Positions 32,812 to 40,299 of a stretch of 64,000 nt of DNA are shown here, one piece after another (position 1 is the stretch's first letter; each line of letters starts with the position of its first letter). The DNA is from Streptomyces albogriseolus (lineage in GTDB: Bacteria; Actinomycetota; Actinomycetes; Streptomycetales; Streptomycetaceae): assembly GCA_014650475.1 (NCBI GenBank), contig BMVA01000001.1, positions 124,001-188,000 of the forward strand, in the 5' to 3' direction. Under the pieces are notes generated by a model, which saw nothing but the letters and a program-made list of their open reading frames with translations, searched no databases and was not told the DNA's origin. The position numbers were made by a program, and so were the translations under genes.

Positions 32812-33438
32812 ATGCGCAGCACCGATGCGGTCACGTTCTGGGACGGCGTCCACGCCGCCCGCCCCGCGACGGCCGGCCCGTCCCCCAACGTCCGGCTGAC
32901 GGAGACGGTGACGGGTCTGCCGCCCGGCGACGCCCTGGACCTGGGGTGCGGCGACGGCGGCGACACACTGTGGCTGGCCCGCGCGGGGTGGCGGGTCACC
33001 GCGGCCGACATCTCGGCCGTCGCGGTCGAACGGCTCACCGCCCTCGCGCGCACGCACGGCGTCCACGACCGGGTCGCCGCCGTACGGCTGGACCTGCGGA
33101 CGTCGTTCCCGCCCGGCACGTTCGACCTGGTCAGCGTCCACTATCTGCACACCCCGTACGACCTGGACCGGTCGGCCGTGCTGCGCACGGCCGCCCTCGC
33201 GCTGCGTCCGGGCGGACGCATGCTGGTCGTGGACCACGGCTCGACCGCGCCCTGGTCGTGGAACCAGGATCCCGGCGCCGGTTTTCCGAGCCCGCGTGAG
33301 GTCGCCGCGGGGATCGGGCTCGACCCGGAGGTCTGGGCGGTGGAGCGGGCCGACGCGCCCCGCAGGACCGCGACCGGCCCGGACGGCGTCACGGCCGAGG
33401 TGACCGACCACGTGCTGCTCGTCCGCCGCACCGGCTGA
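32812..33438 (+). CDS. SAM-dependent methyltransferase, class I
   Basis: A 208-residue protein with motif I ALDLGCGDGGDTLWLARAGWRVTAADIS (SAM-binding GxGxG), motif II around FDLVSVHYLHTPYD, and LRPGGRMLVVDHG. This is the compact Rossmann methyltransferase type with no added substrate domain, similar to tellurite-resistance/TehB-like proteins. It is divergent from the XRE-cupin regulator and is its likely target. A DUF664 DinB-like gene follows 38 bases later on the same strand. The methyl acceptor is unknown. GAGGGAG lies upstream of ATG 32812. Confidence 0.88.
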   Translation: MRSTDAVTFWDGVHAARPATAGPSPNVRLTETVTGLPPGDALDLGCGDGGDTLWLARAGWRVTAADISAVAVERLTALARTHGVHDRVAAVRLDLRTSFPPGTFDLVSVHYLHTPYDLDRSAVLRTAALALRPGGRMLVVDHGSTAPWSWNQDPGAGFPSPREVAAGIGLDPEVWAVERADAPRRTATGPDGVTAEVTDHVLLVRRTG

Positions 33439-33476
33439 GCCGACGGACGGCACGGGCGCAGGAGGGAGAACACGCC

Positions 33477-33977
33477 ATGTCAGCCACCGCACCCCGCCGG
33501 CGTCGCCGCGACACCCCGCCGCCCCGGACGGGCGGCAGCGAGACCGAGGTGCTGCGCGCCTTCCTCGACTACGTGCGGACGTCCGTCGCCGCGAAGGTCG
33601 AGGACGCGCCGGAACCGCGGGTACGCACCGCCATGGTGCCGTCGGGGACGAACCTGCTGGGCCTGCTGAACCACTTGACGTGGGTGGAGCGGTCGCTGTT
33701 CCTGGGGGAGACGGTCACGGACTGGCCGTCCACGTTCCACGCCGGTGACGAGGACCGTGTCGCCGACGTCACGGCCCGGTACCGGGAGGCGGTCGAGCGG
33801 GCCAACGGCGTCCTCGACGGATGCGTGGATCCCGCCACTCACCTCCCCTGGTCGCGGCCGGGGCGCCCCGCCCCCACTGTCCGCTGGGCACTCGTCCACA
33901 TGATCGAGGAGACCGGGCGGCACGCGGGGCACGCGGACATCCTGCGCGAACTGGCCGACGGGACGACGGGCCGCTGA
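33477..33977 (+). CDS. DinB-fold DUF664 protein
   Basis: A 166-residue protein of the DinB/DUF664 four-helix-bundle family. NLLGLLNHLTWVERSLF and IEETGRHAGHADILRELADG carry the spaced histidines that bind a metal in related mycothiol- or bacillithiol-dependent transferases. Its first 20 residues are basic and Pro-rich and probably disordered. The role is likely metal- and thiol-dependent detoxification, but this is inference from the family. GGAGGGAG precedes ATG 33477. It probably shares a transcript with the methyltransferase gene. Confidence 0.87.
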   Translation: MSATAPRRRRRDTPPPRTGGSETEVLRAFLDYVRTSVAAKVEDAPEPRVRTAMVPSGTNLLGLLNHLTWVERSLFLGETVTDWPSTFHAGDEDRVADVTARYREAVERANGVLDGCVDPATHLPWSRPGRPAPTVRWALVHMIEETGRHAGHADILRELADGTTGR

Positions 33978-34007
33978 GCGTCGTGACGCCGGTCCCTCGG
34001 CCGCTGC

Positions 34008-34853
34008 CTAGGCCGGGGCTTCGGCCCGGGCCAGGAAATCGCGGATCTCGTGGACGACGCGCTCGGGCGCGTCCTCCATGAGGAAGTGCCCGGCGCCGGG
34101 TACGACGACGAGTTCGGCGCCGGGGATGTCGTCCCGCAGGCGCTCGGCGTAGTGGACGGGCTGCCACTGGTCCTCCGCGCCCCACAGGATGCGCACGGGC
34201 AGGGTGAGCTGCCCGAGCCGGCCGGCGATCTCCTGGGTGTAGCGCGCGTCGTAGTGGCGCACCTGGTGCTCGAAGAAGGAGGTGCGGCCGAGCCGCGACG
34301 CGTGGGGCGCGAGGTACGCGCGCAGGACGTCACCGGTCATCCGCGACGTGTCGGTGACCGTCATGGCCAGCTGACGGGTCAGCAGGGCGTCGAACTCGTC
34401 CTGCGGCAGGGCCGCGTGCGTGTCCAGCTCCTCGTCGATGATCCGGCGCCAGGTGGGCGAGGGCCAGGAGTCGTAACTGACCGAGTCCATGATCATCAGA
34501 CGGCGTACCCGGCCGGGGTGGGCGAGGGCGAAGCGCAGGGCGACGGCGCCGCCGATGTCGTGCGCCACCAGGCTCACCCGGTCGACGCCGAGGGCGTCGA
34601 GGAGGTGCCCGAGCATGTCGGTCTGGCCGGCGACCGAGGTGTCCCGGTGCGCGGGGCGTTCGGAGAGGCCGTAGCCCAGCAGGTCGTACGCGATGACGCG
34701 GTGGCCGTCCGCCTCGATGTGGGGGACGACGTCGCGCCACTCGTAGGAGTGGGAGGGCGTGCCGTGGAGGAAGACGACCGGCTCGCCGCTTCCGCTGTCG
34801 CGGTAGGCCAGGCGTACTCCGTCGACGACGAGGTGGTCGGTCAGGAACGGCAT
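34008..34853 (-). CDS. Alpha/beta hydrolase with Asp nucleophile (haloalkane dehalogenase/epoxide hydrolase-like)
   Basis: A 281-residue alpha/beta-fold hydrolase. The oxyanion loop is FLHGTPSHSYEWRDV, and the nucleophile elbow VAHDIGGAVALRFALAHPGRV has Asp rather than Ser, as in dehalogenases and epoxide hydrolases. A cap domain lies between residues about 135 and 205, and the late LWGAEDQWQPV and GAGHFLMEDAPERV supply the acid and His. ATG 34853 follows GAGGAGGG. It is divergent from a TetR regulator with a clear operator between them, so it is probably induced by its substrate or a related hydrophobic compound. Confidence 0.88.
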   Translation of the reverse strand: MPFLTDHLVVDGVRLAYRDSGSGEPVVFLHGTPSHSYEWRDVVPHIEADGHRVIAYDLLGYGLSERPAHRDTSVAGQTDMLGHLLDALGVDRVSLVAHDIGGAVALRFALAHPGRVRRLMIMDSVSYDSWPSPTWRRIIDEELDTHAALPQDEFDALLTRQLAMTVTDTSRMTGDVLRAYLAPHASRLGRTSFFEHQVRHYDARYTQEIAGRLGQLTLPVRILWGAEDQWQPVHYAERLRDDIPGAELVVVPGAGHFLMEDAPERVVHEIRDFLARAEAPA

Positions 34854-34908
34854 CGTGCCCTCCTCGGGGGCCGGGGGCGGCGGGACGTCGGCGGGGGGCG
34901 TCCCGTAG

Positions 34909-34932
34909 ACTAGGTAGACCAGTCTACCCAGT
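34909..34932. promoter_or_regulatory. TetR operator between hydrolase and regulator
   Basis: A core GGTAGACCAGTCTACC (34913-34928) has 7-base perfect arms. Three more bases on each side (ACT at 34909 and AGT at 34930) also pair, giving an interrupted 24-base palindrome. It lies 13 bases before the TetR ATG and 55 bases before the hydrolase start. The assignment to the adjacent TetR protein is strong by position. Confidence 0.75.
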
Positions 34933-34944
34933 GAGGAGTGCGTC

Positions 34945-35556
34945 ATGTCGGGACGGCGGGAGCCGGCGGAATCGGCCGGGCCGGGGAGGCGACGGCCGGC
35001 GCGGGAGCGGATCCTGCGGGCCGCCGCGCGGCGCTTCTACCAGGAGGGCGTGACGGCCACCGGCATCGACACCATCACCGCCGAGGCCGGTGTGGCCAAG
35101 ATGAGCCTGTACAACAACTTCTCCTCCAAGGCCGACCTCGTGCGGGCCTACCTGGACGACCGGCACGAGGACTGGCTGGTGCGGTACCGGGAGCGGGTGG
35201 GACCGGAGCCGGACCCGCGCGACGGCGTACTGGCTGTCTTCGACACGTACATCGACGGTGCGGACTCTCCTCCCACGGGCGGCTTCCGGGGGTGCGGGCT
35301 GCTCAACGCGGCCGCGGAGATGCCCGCCGGGCACGAGGGGCGGGCGCAGGTGCGCGGGCAGAAGGAGGAGGTGGAACGGATGATCGCGGACCACGTCACG
35401 GCGCTGCTGCCCGGCCGTCCCGACACCGCCCGGGCCACGGCGCGGCAGATCGCCTTCCTGCTGGAGGGGGCGATGGTGCGGTCGGGCCTGGAGGGCGACG
35501 GCCGCTGTCTGCGGGACGCGCGCGCGATGGCGGAGCGGCTGCTGGACCGGGCATGA
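34945..35556 (+). CDS. TetR-family transcriptional regulator
   Basis: A 203-residue TetR protein. The helix-turn-helix is ARERILRAAARRFYQEGVTATGIDTITAEAGVAKMSLYNNFSSKADLVRAYL (residues 19-70). The C-terminal part, with FRGCGLLNAAAEM, belongs to the AcrR/YxaF-like group that senses hydrophobic or electrophilic compounds. It is divergent from the Asp-nucleophile hydrolase, with the palindrome between them acting as a probable shared operator. GTGAGGAG lies before ATG 34945. Confidence 0.92.
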   Translation: MSGRREPAESAGPGRRRPARERILRAAARRFYQEGVTATGIDTITAEAGVAKMSLYNNFSSKADLVRAYLDDRHEDWLVRYRERVGPEPDPRDGVLAVFDTYIDGADSPPTGGFRGCGLLNAAAEMPAGHEGRAQVRGQKEEVERMIADHVTALLPGRPDTARATARQIAFLLEGAMVRSGLEGDGRCLRDARAMAERLLDRA

Positions 35557-35689
35557 CCGTCCCGGCCGGGGCGCCGCGTTGCGGGACGGGGGCGGGAGGG
35601 GTCCTGTCGGCGCGGCGGGTGACGGTACCGGCCACCGGATCGCGAGATCGCCCCGGGGGGTTCGCAAGGGGTTCCGTACCCTGGTGGGC

Positions 35690-36586
35690 ATGCGCGTGCG
35701 CCCCACTTTGAGATGGACCCCGACGGAGGACCTGCCGCCGGCCACCACGGACCTGGAACCCGTCGTCGACGCGCTGCGCGCCGGTGGTGTGCTGGTGCTC
35801 AGCGGAGCCGGGATCTCCACGGAGTCCGGGATCCCCGACTACCGCGGCGAGGGCGGGAGTCTGAGCCGGCACACCCCCATGACGTTCCAGGAGTTCGTCA
35901 GCGGGGCCGCCGCCCGGCGCCGGTACTGGGCGCGCAGCCACCTCGGATGGCGGACCTTCGGCCGTGCCCTGCCCAACGCCGGGCACCGGGCGGTGGCCGC
36001 GTTCGGCCGCCACGGCCTGGTGCCGGGCGTGATCACCCAGAACGTGGACGGGCTGCACCAGGCCGCCGGCAGCGAGGGTGTGGTGGAGCTGCACGGGAGT
36101 CTGGACCGGGTGGTCTGTCTGTCGTGCGGGCGGACGAGCCCGCGCCGTGAGCTCGCGGAGCGGCTGGAGGCGGCCAACCCGGGCTTCTCGCCGGTGGCCG
36201 CGGGGATCAACCCCGACGGTGACGCCGACCTCACCGACGACCAGGTCGCCGGCTTCCGCGTGGTGCCGTGCGCGGTGTGCGGCGGCGTCCTCAAGCCGGA
36301 CGTGGTGTTCTTCGGGGAGACGGTGCCGCCGGAGCGGGTCGAGCTGTGCCGGCGCATGGTCCGGGAGTCGGACTCCCTGCTGGTCCTCGGGTCCTCCCTG
36401 ACGGTGATGTCGGGGCTGCGGTTCGTGCGGCTGGCGGCGGAGAGCGGCAAGCCCGTGCTGATCGTCAACCGGGACCCGACCCGCGGCGACCGGCACGCCC
36501 GGGCGCGGGTCGGGCTGCTGCTGGGCCCGGCGCTCACCACCGTCGCCGGACGGCTGGGCGTCACCGTCGAGGAGGCGGCCGCCTGA
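35690..36586 (+). CDS. Sir2-family NAD-dependent protein deacylase
   Basis: A 298-residue sirtuin. GAGISTESGIPDYRGEGG (NAD binding, residues 39-56), TQNVDGLHQAAGS with the catalytic His, the zinc cysteines CLSC and CAVC, GVLKPDVVFFGE and GSSLTVMSG are all present. The LTDDQVAGFRVVPC stretch before the second cysteine pair is an insert common in actinobacterial members. It would remove acyl groups from lysines, coupling metabolism to NAD. ATG 35690 gives the canonical length, and the longer open frame upstream is not conserved. It may be its own transcription unit. Confidence 0.93.
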   Translation: MRVRPTLRWTPTEDLPPATTDLEPVVDALRAGGVLVLSGAGISTESGIPDYRGEGGSLSRHTPMTFQEFVSGAAARRRYWARSHLGWRTFGRALPNAGHRAVAAFGRHGLVPGVITQNVDGLHQAAGSEGVVELHGSLDRVVCLSCGRTSPRRELAERLEAANPGFSPVAAGINPDGDADLTDDQVAGFRVVPCAVCGGVLKPDVVFFGETVPPERVELCRRMVRESDSLLVLGSSLTVMSGLRFVRLAAESGKPVLIVNRDPTRGDRHARARVGLLLGPALTTVAGRLGVTVEEAAA

Positions 36587-36607
36587 GCGACGGACCCACC
36601 CCCGTGG

Positions 36608-37096
36608 TCACAGGGCGGCGGCTGCCAGGCGTCGCCTGAGTTCGTCCTCGCTCACGTCCTCGATGTGGGTCAGGAACACCCACAGATGCCCCGACGGGTC
36701 GCGGAGGATCACCGTGCGGTCCCCGTGGAACATGTCCGTCGGCGGCTGGAGGATCTCCGCGCCCTCCGCCTCCGCCCGCGCGGCCAGCGCGTCGACGTCC
36801 GGGACGAAGACGTGCAGCGTGACGGAGGTGCCGCCGCCGAGGAAGGCGGGCGCGGTGAAGGACGCGTCCTCCGCCTCCTTCACGCTCGCGTCGCCCAGCA
36901 TCAGCGTCGACCGCCCCACGGTGATCTCGGCGTGCAGCACTCCCCCGCCCGGCGCCTCCAGCCGGAAGTCCTCCCGCGCGCCGAAGGCCCGCCGGTAGAA
37001 GTCGATCGCGGCCGCGGCGTCGTCGACCATGATGTGCGGCACGACCGCGTAGTGGTAGCGCTCGGGAACGGCCGCCTCGGCCGTGCGCTCGTCCAT
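36608..37096 (-). CDS. VOC-family (glyoxalase-like, PhnB-type) protein
   Basis: A 162-residue protein. The first VOC module has HIMVDDAAAAIDFYRRAFGAREDFRLEAPGG, the second HVFVPDVDALAARAEAEGAEI and the end RTVILRDPSGHLWVFLTH. The pattern is that of the PhnB/YycE-like group. A metal site is plausible from the His and Glu positions. ATG 37096 follows GAGGAGG, so the longer frame to 37162 is not needed. Function is unknown. It lies 110 bases after the end of the HxlR gene on the same strand and converges on the sirtuin gene. Confidence 0.87.
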   Translation of the reverse strand: MDERTAEAAVPERYHYAVVPHIMVDDAAAAIDFYRRAFGAREDFRLEAPGGGVLHAEITVGRSTLMLGDASVKEAEDASFTAPAFLGGGTSVTLHVFVPDVDALAARAEAEGAEILQPPTDMFHGDRTVILRDPSGHLWVFLTHIEDVSEDELRRRLAAAAL

Positions 37097-37206
37097 GACA
37101 GACCTCCTCGTGGGCGCTGCGGCCTGCTGCCGCGGCTCTCGAGGACGAACGTAGGAACTCAACTTCGGTTGAGGTCAAGCTCCGTCGGCGGGGCCGCCGC
37201 GGTGAT

Positions 37207-37584
37207 TCAGTCGAGGTCGTCGAAGGCGCGGCGGGCCCGCTCGATCTCCGGCATGTGGGTCGTGGCCCACTCCAGGAGCACGTCGACCGGGCGCCGCATG
37301 GTCTTGCCGAGCGGCGTGATGCGGTACTCGACTGCGACGGGGCGCGAGCTGACGACCTCCCGCTCGACGATGCCGTTGCGTTCGAGCCTGCGCAGGGTCG
37401 CGGTGAGCGACTTCTGGGTGACCGCGGGGACGGCGCGGCGCAGGTCGTTGAACCGGCAGGGCCGCTCGCACAGTTCGTTGAGGACGCTGAGCGACCACTT
37501 GTCCAGCACCTGGTCGAGCAGCTCGCGGTGCGCGTTCTCGATCCGCAGCTCGCCGCTCGCGCGGCCGCCTTCGGTTTCCGGCAC
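37207..37584 (-). CDS. HxlR-family transcriptional regulator
   Basis: A 125-residue winged-helix protein: QVLDKWSLSVLNELCERPCRFNDLRRAVPAVTQKSLTATLRRLERNGIVEREVVSSRPVAVEYRITPLG is a full HxlR domain. GTG 37584 has AAGGAGA upstream, and a longer frame to 37740 crosses into the divergent RidA gene and is unlikely. It has cysteines in the second helix region (CERPC) that could sense redox stress. It is divergent from a RidA gene, and the spacer carries GGTATACC, so it probably regulates RidA and itself. Confidence 0.9.
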   Translation of the reverse strand: MPETEGGRASGELRIENAHRELLDQVLDKWSLSVLNELCERPCRFNDLRRAVPAVTQKSLTATLRRLERNGIVEREVVSSRPVAVEYRITPLGKTMRRPVDVLLEWATTHMPEIERARRAFDDLD

Positions 37585-37629
37585 GATACCTGGTCTCCTT
37601 GAAGTGTCCTTCGGCCACCAAGTATCAAG

Positions 37630-37637
37630 GGTATACC
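37630..37637. promoter_or_regulatory. Short palindrome, candidate HxlR operator
   Basis: GGTATACC is a perfect 8-base palindrome in the 79-base divergent spacer. AAGTAT lies nine bases before it and TACT follows. The site may double as a promoter element, and the link to the HxlR protein is inferred. Confidence 0.4.
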
Positions 37638-37663
37638 TACTGCTTCGACACGAGGAGACCCCC

Positions 37664-38074
37664 GTGACCGTCCGTCGTTTCACGCCCGAAGGCATGCTGC
37701 AGCCCGCCCCGTACGAGCACGTCGCCGTGGGGACGGGCACCCGTCACGTGCACGTCAGCGGTCAGGTCGCCCGCGCCGCCGACGGCAGTCCGCTCGCCCC
37801 GGGGGACCTCGCCGGGCAGGTCGCCCACGCGCTCCGGGGCACCGCGCGCGGCCTGCGCGGCGCCGGCGCCTCCTTCGACGACGTCCTGCGCCTCACCTTC
37901 TACGTCACCGACTGGACGCCCGAGAAGATCGCCCCGTTCATGGCGGGGGTCGAGGAGGTCGCCGGGGAGATCGGGCTGCCGCTGCCGCTCCCGCCGTCGT
38001 CCCTGATCGGCGTCGACCACCTCTTCGAGCCGGACGTGCTGGTCGAGGTGGAGGCGACGGCGATCCTCGACTGA
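37664..38074 (+). CDS. RidA-family (YjgF/UK114) protein
   Basis: A 136-residue member of the RidA/YjgF family, with HVHVSGQVARAADGSPLAPGDLAGQVAHAL, the DDVLRLTFYVTDW segment and the C-terminal VEVEATAIL strand. The RLTFYVTD arginine lies where substrate-binding arginines occur. RidA enzymes hydrolyse reactive imines from pyridoxal-phosphate enzymes, but this sequence may belong to a divergent subgroup with another activity. GTG 37664 follows GAGGAGA. It is divergent from an HxlR regulator. Confidence 0.87.
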   Translation: MTVRRFTPEGMLQPAPYEHVAVGTGTRHVHVSGQVARAADGSPLAPGDLAGQVAHALRGTARGLRGAGASFDDVLRLTFYVTDWTPEKIAPFMAGVEEVAGEIGLPLPLPPSSLIGVDHLFEPDVLVEVEATAILD

Positions 38075-38208
38075 GCCCCGCACCCACCGCCGTTCGCGGC
38101 TTTACCTTCTCTTTGCAACCTGGGCCACCGCTTCCCCGTCTCTTCGCACGATCCATCCCCCAGCCCGCCGGGCGACCGTGCGGGCGGACCCAGGAAAGAG
38201 AGCGTTCC

Positions 38209-38583
38209 ATGCGCCGAAACGTCCTGAGCGCAGCGGCACTCGCGTGCACCGCCGTGCTGGCCACCGCCATGCCGGCGTTCGCCGACGACCCCTCCCCCGT
38301 CCCCGACACGACGGCGGCCCCCGCCGACTCCGGCGGCCAGGCGGCCGAGACCGACCCGAGCCCGGTCCCGGCCGAGCCCGGCGCCGCCGAGCCGACCCCG
38401 GCTCCGGCGGAGGAGGCCGACGGGGTCACCGTGGTGCCGCGCGGCGCCCCGGACACCGGTGACGCGCCGGTCGCCGCGCAGTCCGGCGGCGACGGCCTGC
38501 TGATCGGCGGGGGCGCCGCCGCGGTGCTCGCCGCGGGCGGCGCGGCGGTCTTCGTCGTGCGCCGGCGGGCGTCCGGGGCATGA
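38209..38583 (+). CDS. Secreted sortase substrate-like protein with APDTG sorting motif
   Basis: A 124-residue protein with an N-terminal signal peptide (LSAAALACTAVLATAMPAFA), a Pro/Ala-rich extracellular linker (residues 27-75), and a C-terminal sorting signal: APDTG at residues 80-84, hydrophobic segment at about 95-116, and RRR at 118-120. APDTG differs from LPxTG only by Ala for Leu. It overlaps the class F sortase gene by four bases (ATGA at 38580), so it is the natural substrate. AGGAAAGAG lies before ATG 38209. The mature part is small and has no recognisable domain. Confidence 0.8.
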   Translation: MRRNVLSAAALACTAVLATAMPAFADDPSPVPDTTAAPADSGGQAAETDPSPVPAEPGAAEPTPAPAEEADGVTVVPRGAPDTGDAPVAAQSGGDGLLIGGGAAAVLAAGGAAVFVVRRRASGA

Positions 38584-39206
38584 CCCCGTTCTCCAGACGC
38601 GCCGTCGTCGCCGTGGCCGTGGCCTGCTTGACCGCGGGCTGCGGCGGGGACGGCGGTTCCGCCGGCGACGGGCCGGCCGTGAGGGAATCGCCGGGGCACC
38701 GGTCGCCCTCCGCGGCGGGGTCACCGGTCTCCGGGCCGCGTCCCCTGGCGCGTTCGGTCCCGGTGGGTCTGGAGATCCCCGCCATCGGGGTCGACACCCC
38801 GGTCGTACGGCTGGGGCTGGCCCCGGACCGCACGGTGGAGGTCCCTCCGATCACGGCGGACGACCCGGCCGGCTGGTACCGGTACTCCCCCACGCCGGGC
38901 CGGCCGGGTCCCTCGGTGATCCTCGGCCATGTCACGGTCGGCGCCCACGGCGACGGGGTCTTCCGTCATCTGGCGCGGCTGCGGCGGGACGACGGGATCA
39001 CGGTGCGTCTGGAGAACGGCGCGGCGGCGGAGTTCGCCGTCACCTCGGTCCGCACGGTCGCCAAGGCCGGCTTCCCCACGGAGGACGTCTACGGCGACAC
39101 CGCACGGCCGGAGCTGCGGCTCATCACGTGCGGGGGTCCGCTGGAGGACGGCGAGTACCGCGACAACGTGATCGTCTTCGCGGCGCTCCGCGCCACCGCC
39201 CCCTGA
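38580..39206 (+). CDS. Class F sortase, lipoprotein-anchored
   Basis: A 208-residue sortase. A lipobox LTAGC with Cys21 suggests lipid anchoring outside the membrane. The catalytic triad is His117 (ILGHV), Cys184 (LITCGG) and Arg194 (YRDN). The overall pattern, with WYRYSPTPGRPG and RHLARLRRDDGI, fits class F (actinobacterial) sortases. It should cleave a TG-containing motif and attach the preceding gene product to the cell wall. Translational coupling to the substrate gene is likely. A strong terminator follows the stop. Confidence 0.9.
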   Translation: MTPFSRRAVVAVAVACLTAGCGGDGGSAGDGPAVRESPGHRSPSAAGSPVSGPRPLARSVPVGLEIPAIGVDTPVVRLGLAPDRTVEVPPITADDPAGWYRYSPTPGRPGPSVILGHVTVGAHGDGVFRHLARLRRDDGITVRLENGAAAEFAVTSVRTVAKAGFPTEDVYGDTARPELRLITCGGPLEDGEYRDNVIVFAALRATAP

Positions 39207-39217
39207 TCCGCACCTCG

Positions 39218-39246
39218 TGCCGGGCCGCCGCCACGGCGGCCCGGCA
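39218..39246 (+). terminator. Terminator after the sortase gene
   Basis: A perfect 13-base inverted repeat with a CCA loop begins 12 bases after the sortase stop. The arms are 39218-39230 and 39234-39246. Confidence 0.78.
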
Positions 39247-39332
39247 TCCGGTCGTCACGCGATGTCCGACGCCCTGTCATCCCGTCCGCGAGCGGCACCC
39301 CGTCACCGGGGCCGCCCCGACCATGGAGAGCA

Positions 39333-39824
39333 TTGAAACGGTCCCGCGAGCAGGCAGCGTCCGAGCTCTTCGCTGCCCTCTACCCGCGCCTCGCCGGCTG
39401 GTGCCGCCGTCTCGTCGACGACGACGAGACGGCCCACGAGATCGCCTCCGAGGCGTTCACCCGGCTGTGGTCGCGCTGGACGTCCGTGACGGAACCACGG
39501 GCCTTCCTGTATGTCACCGCGGCCAACCTGGTGCGCGACCACTGGCGCAGACTCGACCGCGAACGCAGGACCGTGCGCCGGGTCGGCACCGAGGCGGCCG
39601 TGCGCCCGCACACGGAACCCTCCGACCCGTCGGTGCGGATGCTGGTGCAGGCGCTGCCGGAGCGGATGCGGGTGCCGATCCTGCTGCACTACTACGCTGA
39701 CCTGCCGGTCCGGGAGGTGTCCGCGGTGACCGGACGCAAGGAGGGAACCATCAAGGCCGATCTTCACGCGGCCAGGGAGCTGCTCCGTGCCCACCTGAGG
39801 AGAAACCTTGATCACTCACGCTGA
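39333..39824 (+). CDS. ECF-type RNA polymerase sigma factor
   Basis: A 163-residue protein with sigma region 2 (ASELFAALYPRLAGWCRRLV, EIASEAFTRLWSRWTSVTEPRAFLYVTAANLVRDHWR) and region 4.2 (LPVREVSAVTGRKEGTIKADLHAARELLRAHL). It is short, as ECF factors are. The start is a TTG at 39333 with GGAG five bases upstream. The next gene, for a single-pass membrane protein, also begins with TTG and overlaps by 17 bases, the typical arrangement for a sigma factor and its membrane-bound control protein. The regulon is unknown. Confidence 0.88.
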   Translation: MKRSREQAASELFAALYPRLAGWCRRLVDDDETAHEIASEAFTRLWSRWTSVTEPRAFLYVTAANLVRDHWRRLDRERRTVRRVGTEAAVRPHTEPSDPSVRMLVQALPERMRVPILLHYYADLPVREVSAVTGRKEGTIKADLHAARELLRAHLRRNLDHSR

Positions 39825-40260
39825 CGAGGGCCCCGAGTTCGAGCCGGACGACCCGCTCGCCGAACTTCTGCGGCCCGCGTCCTACCACCTCGGCCCGCCG
39901 CCCGGCCGGTTCGAGACGATCCGCCGCCGTGCGGCGCGGCGACGGGTGGTCCGTACGACGGTCGGGGCCGGTCTCACCTGCGCCGTGGCCCTGCTCGTCG
40001 CGCTGCCGCTGCAGAACGCGACGACCTCCGACCGGCCGGTGACGCCCACGGTCCCGCTGGCGCCGCCGCCCCTGACCGGCTCCCCCTCCCCCACGACGGG
40101 CCCCACGGTGTCGCCGGAGCCCGCCGAGCCCCCCGCGGACACCCGGCCCGGCCCGGCCGCGCGGGAGTCGAGCGCGTCGCGGAGCTTCGTCGTCCCGACG
40201 CCCGGGCCGGCGGTGCCGGAGAGGGTGGCCGAGCCGACGCGGGAGTACCGGAGCCGGTGA
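39808..40260 (+). CDS. Single-pass membrane protein, probable partner of the ECF sigma factor
   Basis: A 150-residue protein. Residues 1-48 are cytoplasmic, with an RRRAARRRVVR basic stretch. A membrane helix follows at about 52-70 (GAGLTCAVALLVALPL), then a Pro/Thr-rich extracellular tail of 80 residues. There is no HxxxCxxC zinc motif, so it is not a classical ZAS anti-sigma factor. The position and translational coupling to the ECF gene suggest a control or anchoring role, but I cannot prove it. TTG 39808 has TGAGGAG eight bases upstream. Confidence 0.72.
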   Translation: MITHADEGPEFEPDDPLAELLRPASYHLGPPPGRFETIRRRAARRRVVRTTVGAGLTCAVALLVALPLQNATTSDRPVTPTVPLAPPPLTGSPSPTTGPTVSPEPAEPPADTRPGPAARESSASRSFVVPTPGPAVPERVAEPTREYRSR

Positions 40261-40299
40261 CGGCCTGCTCGGGCGCGGGGCAGGTCGACGCGCCCTCGG

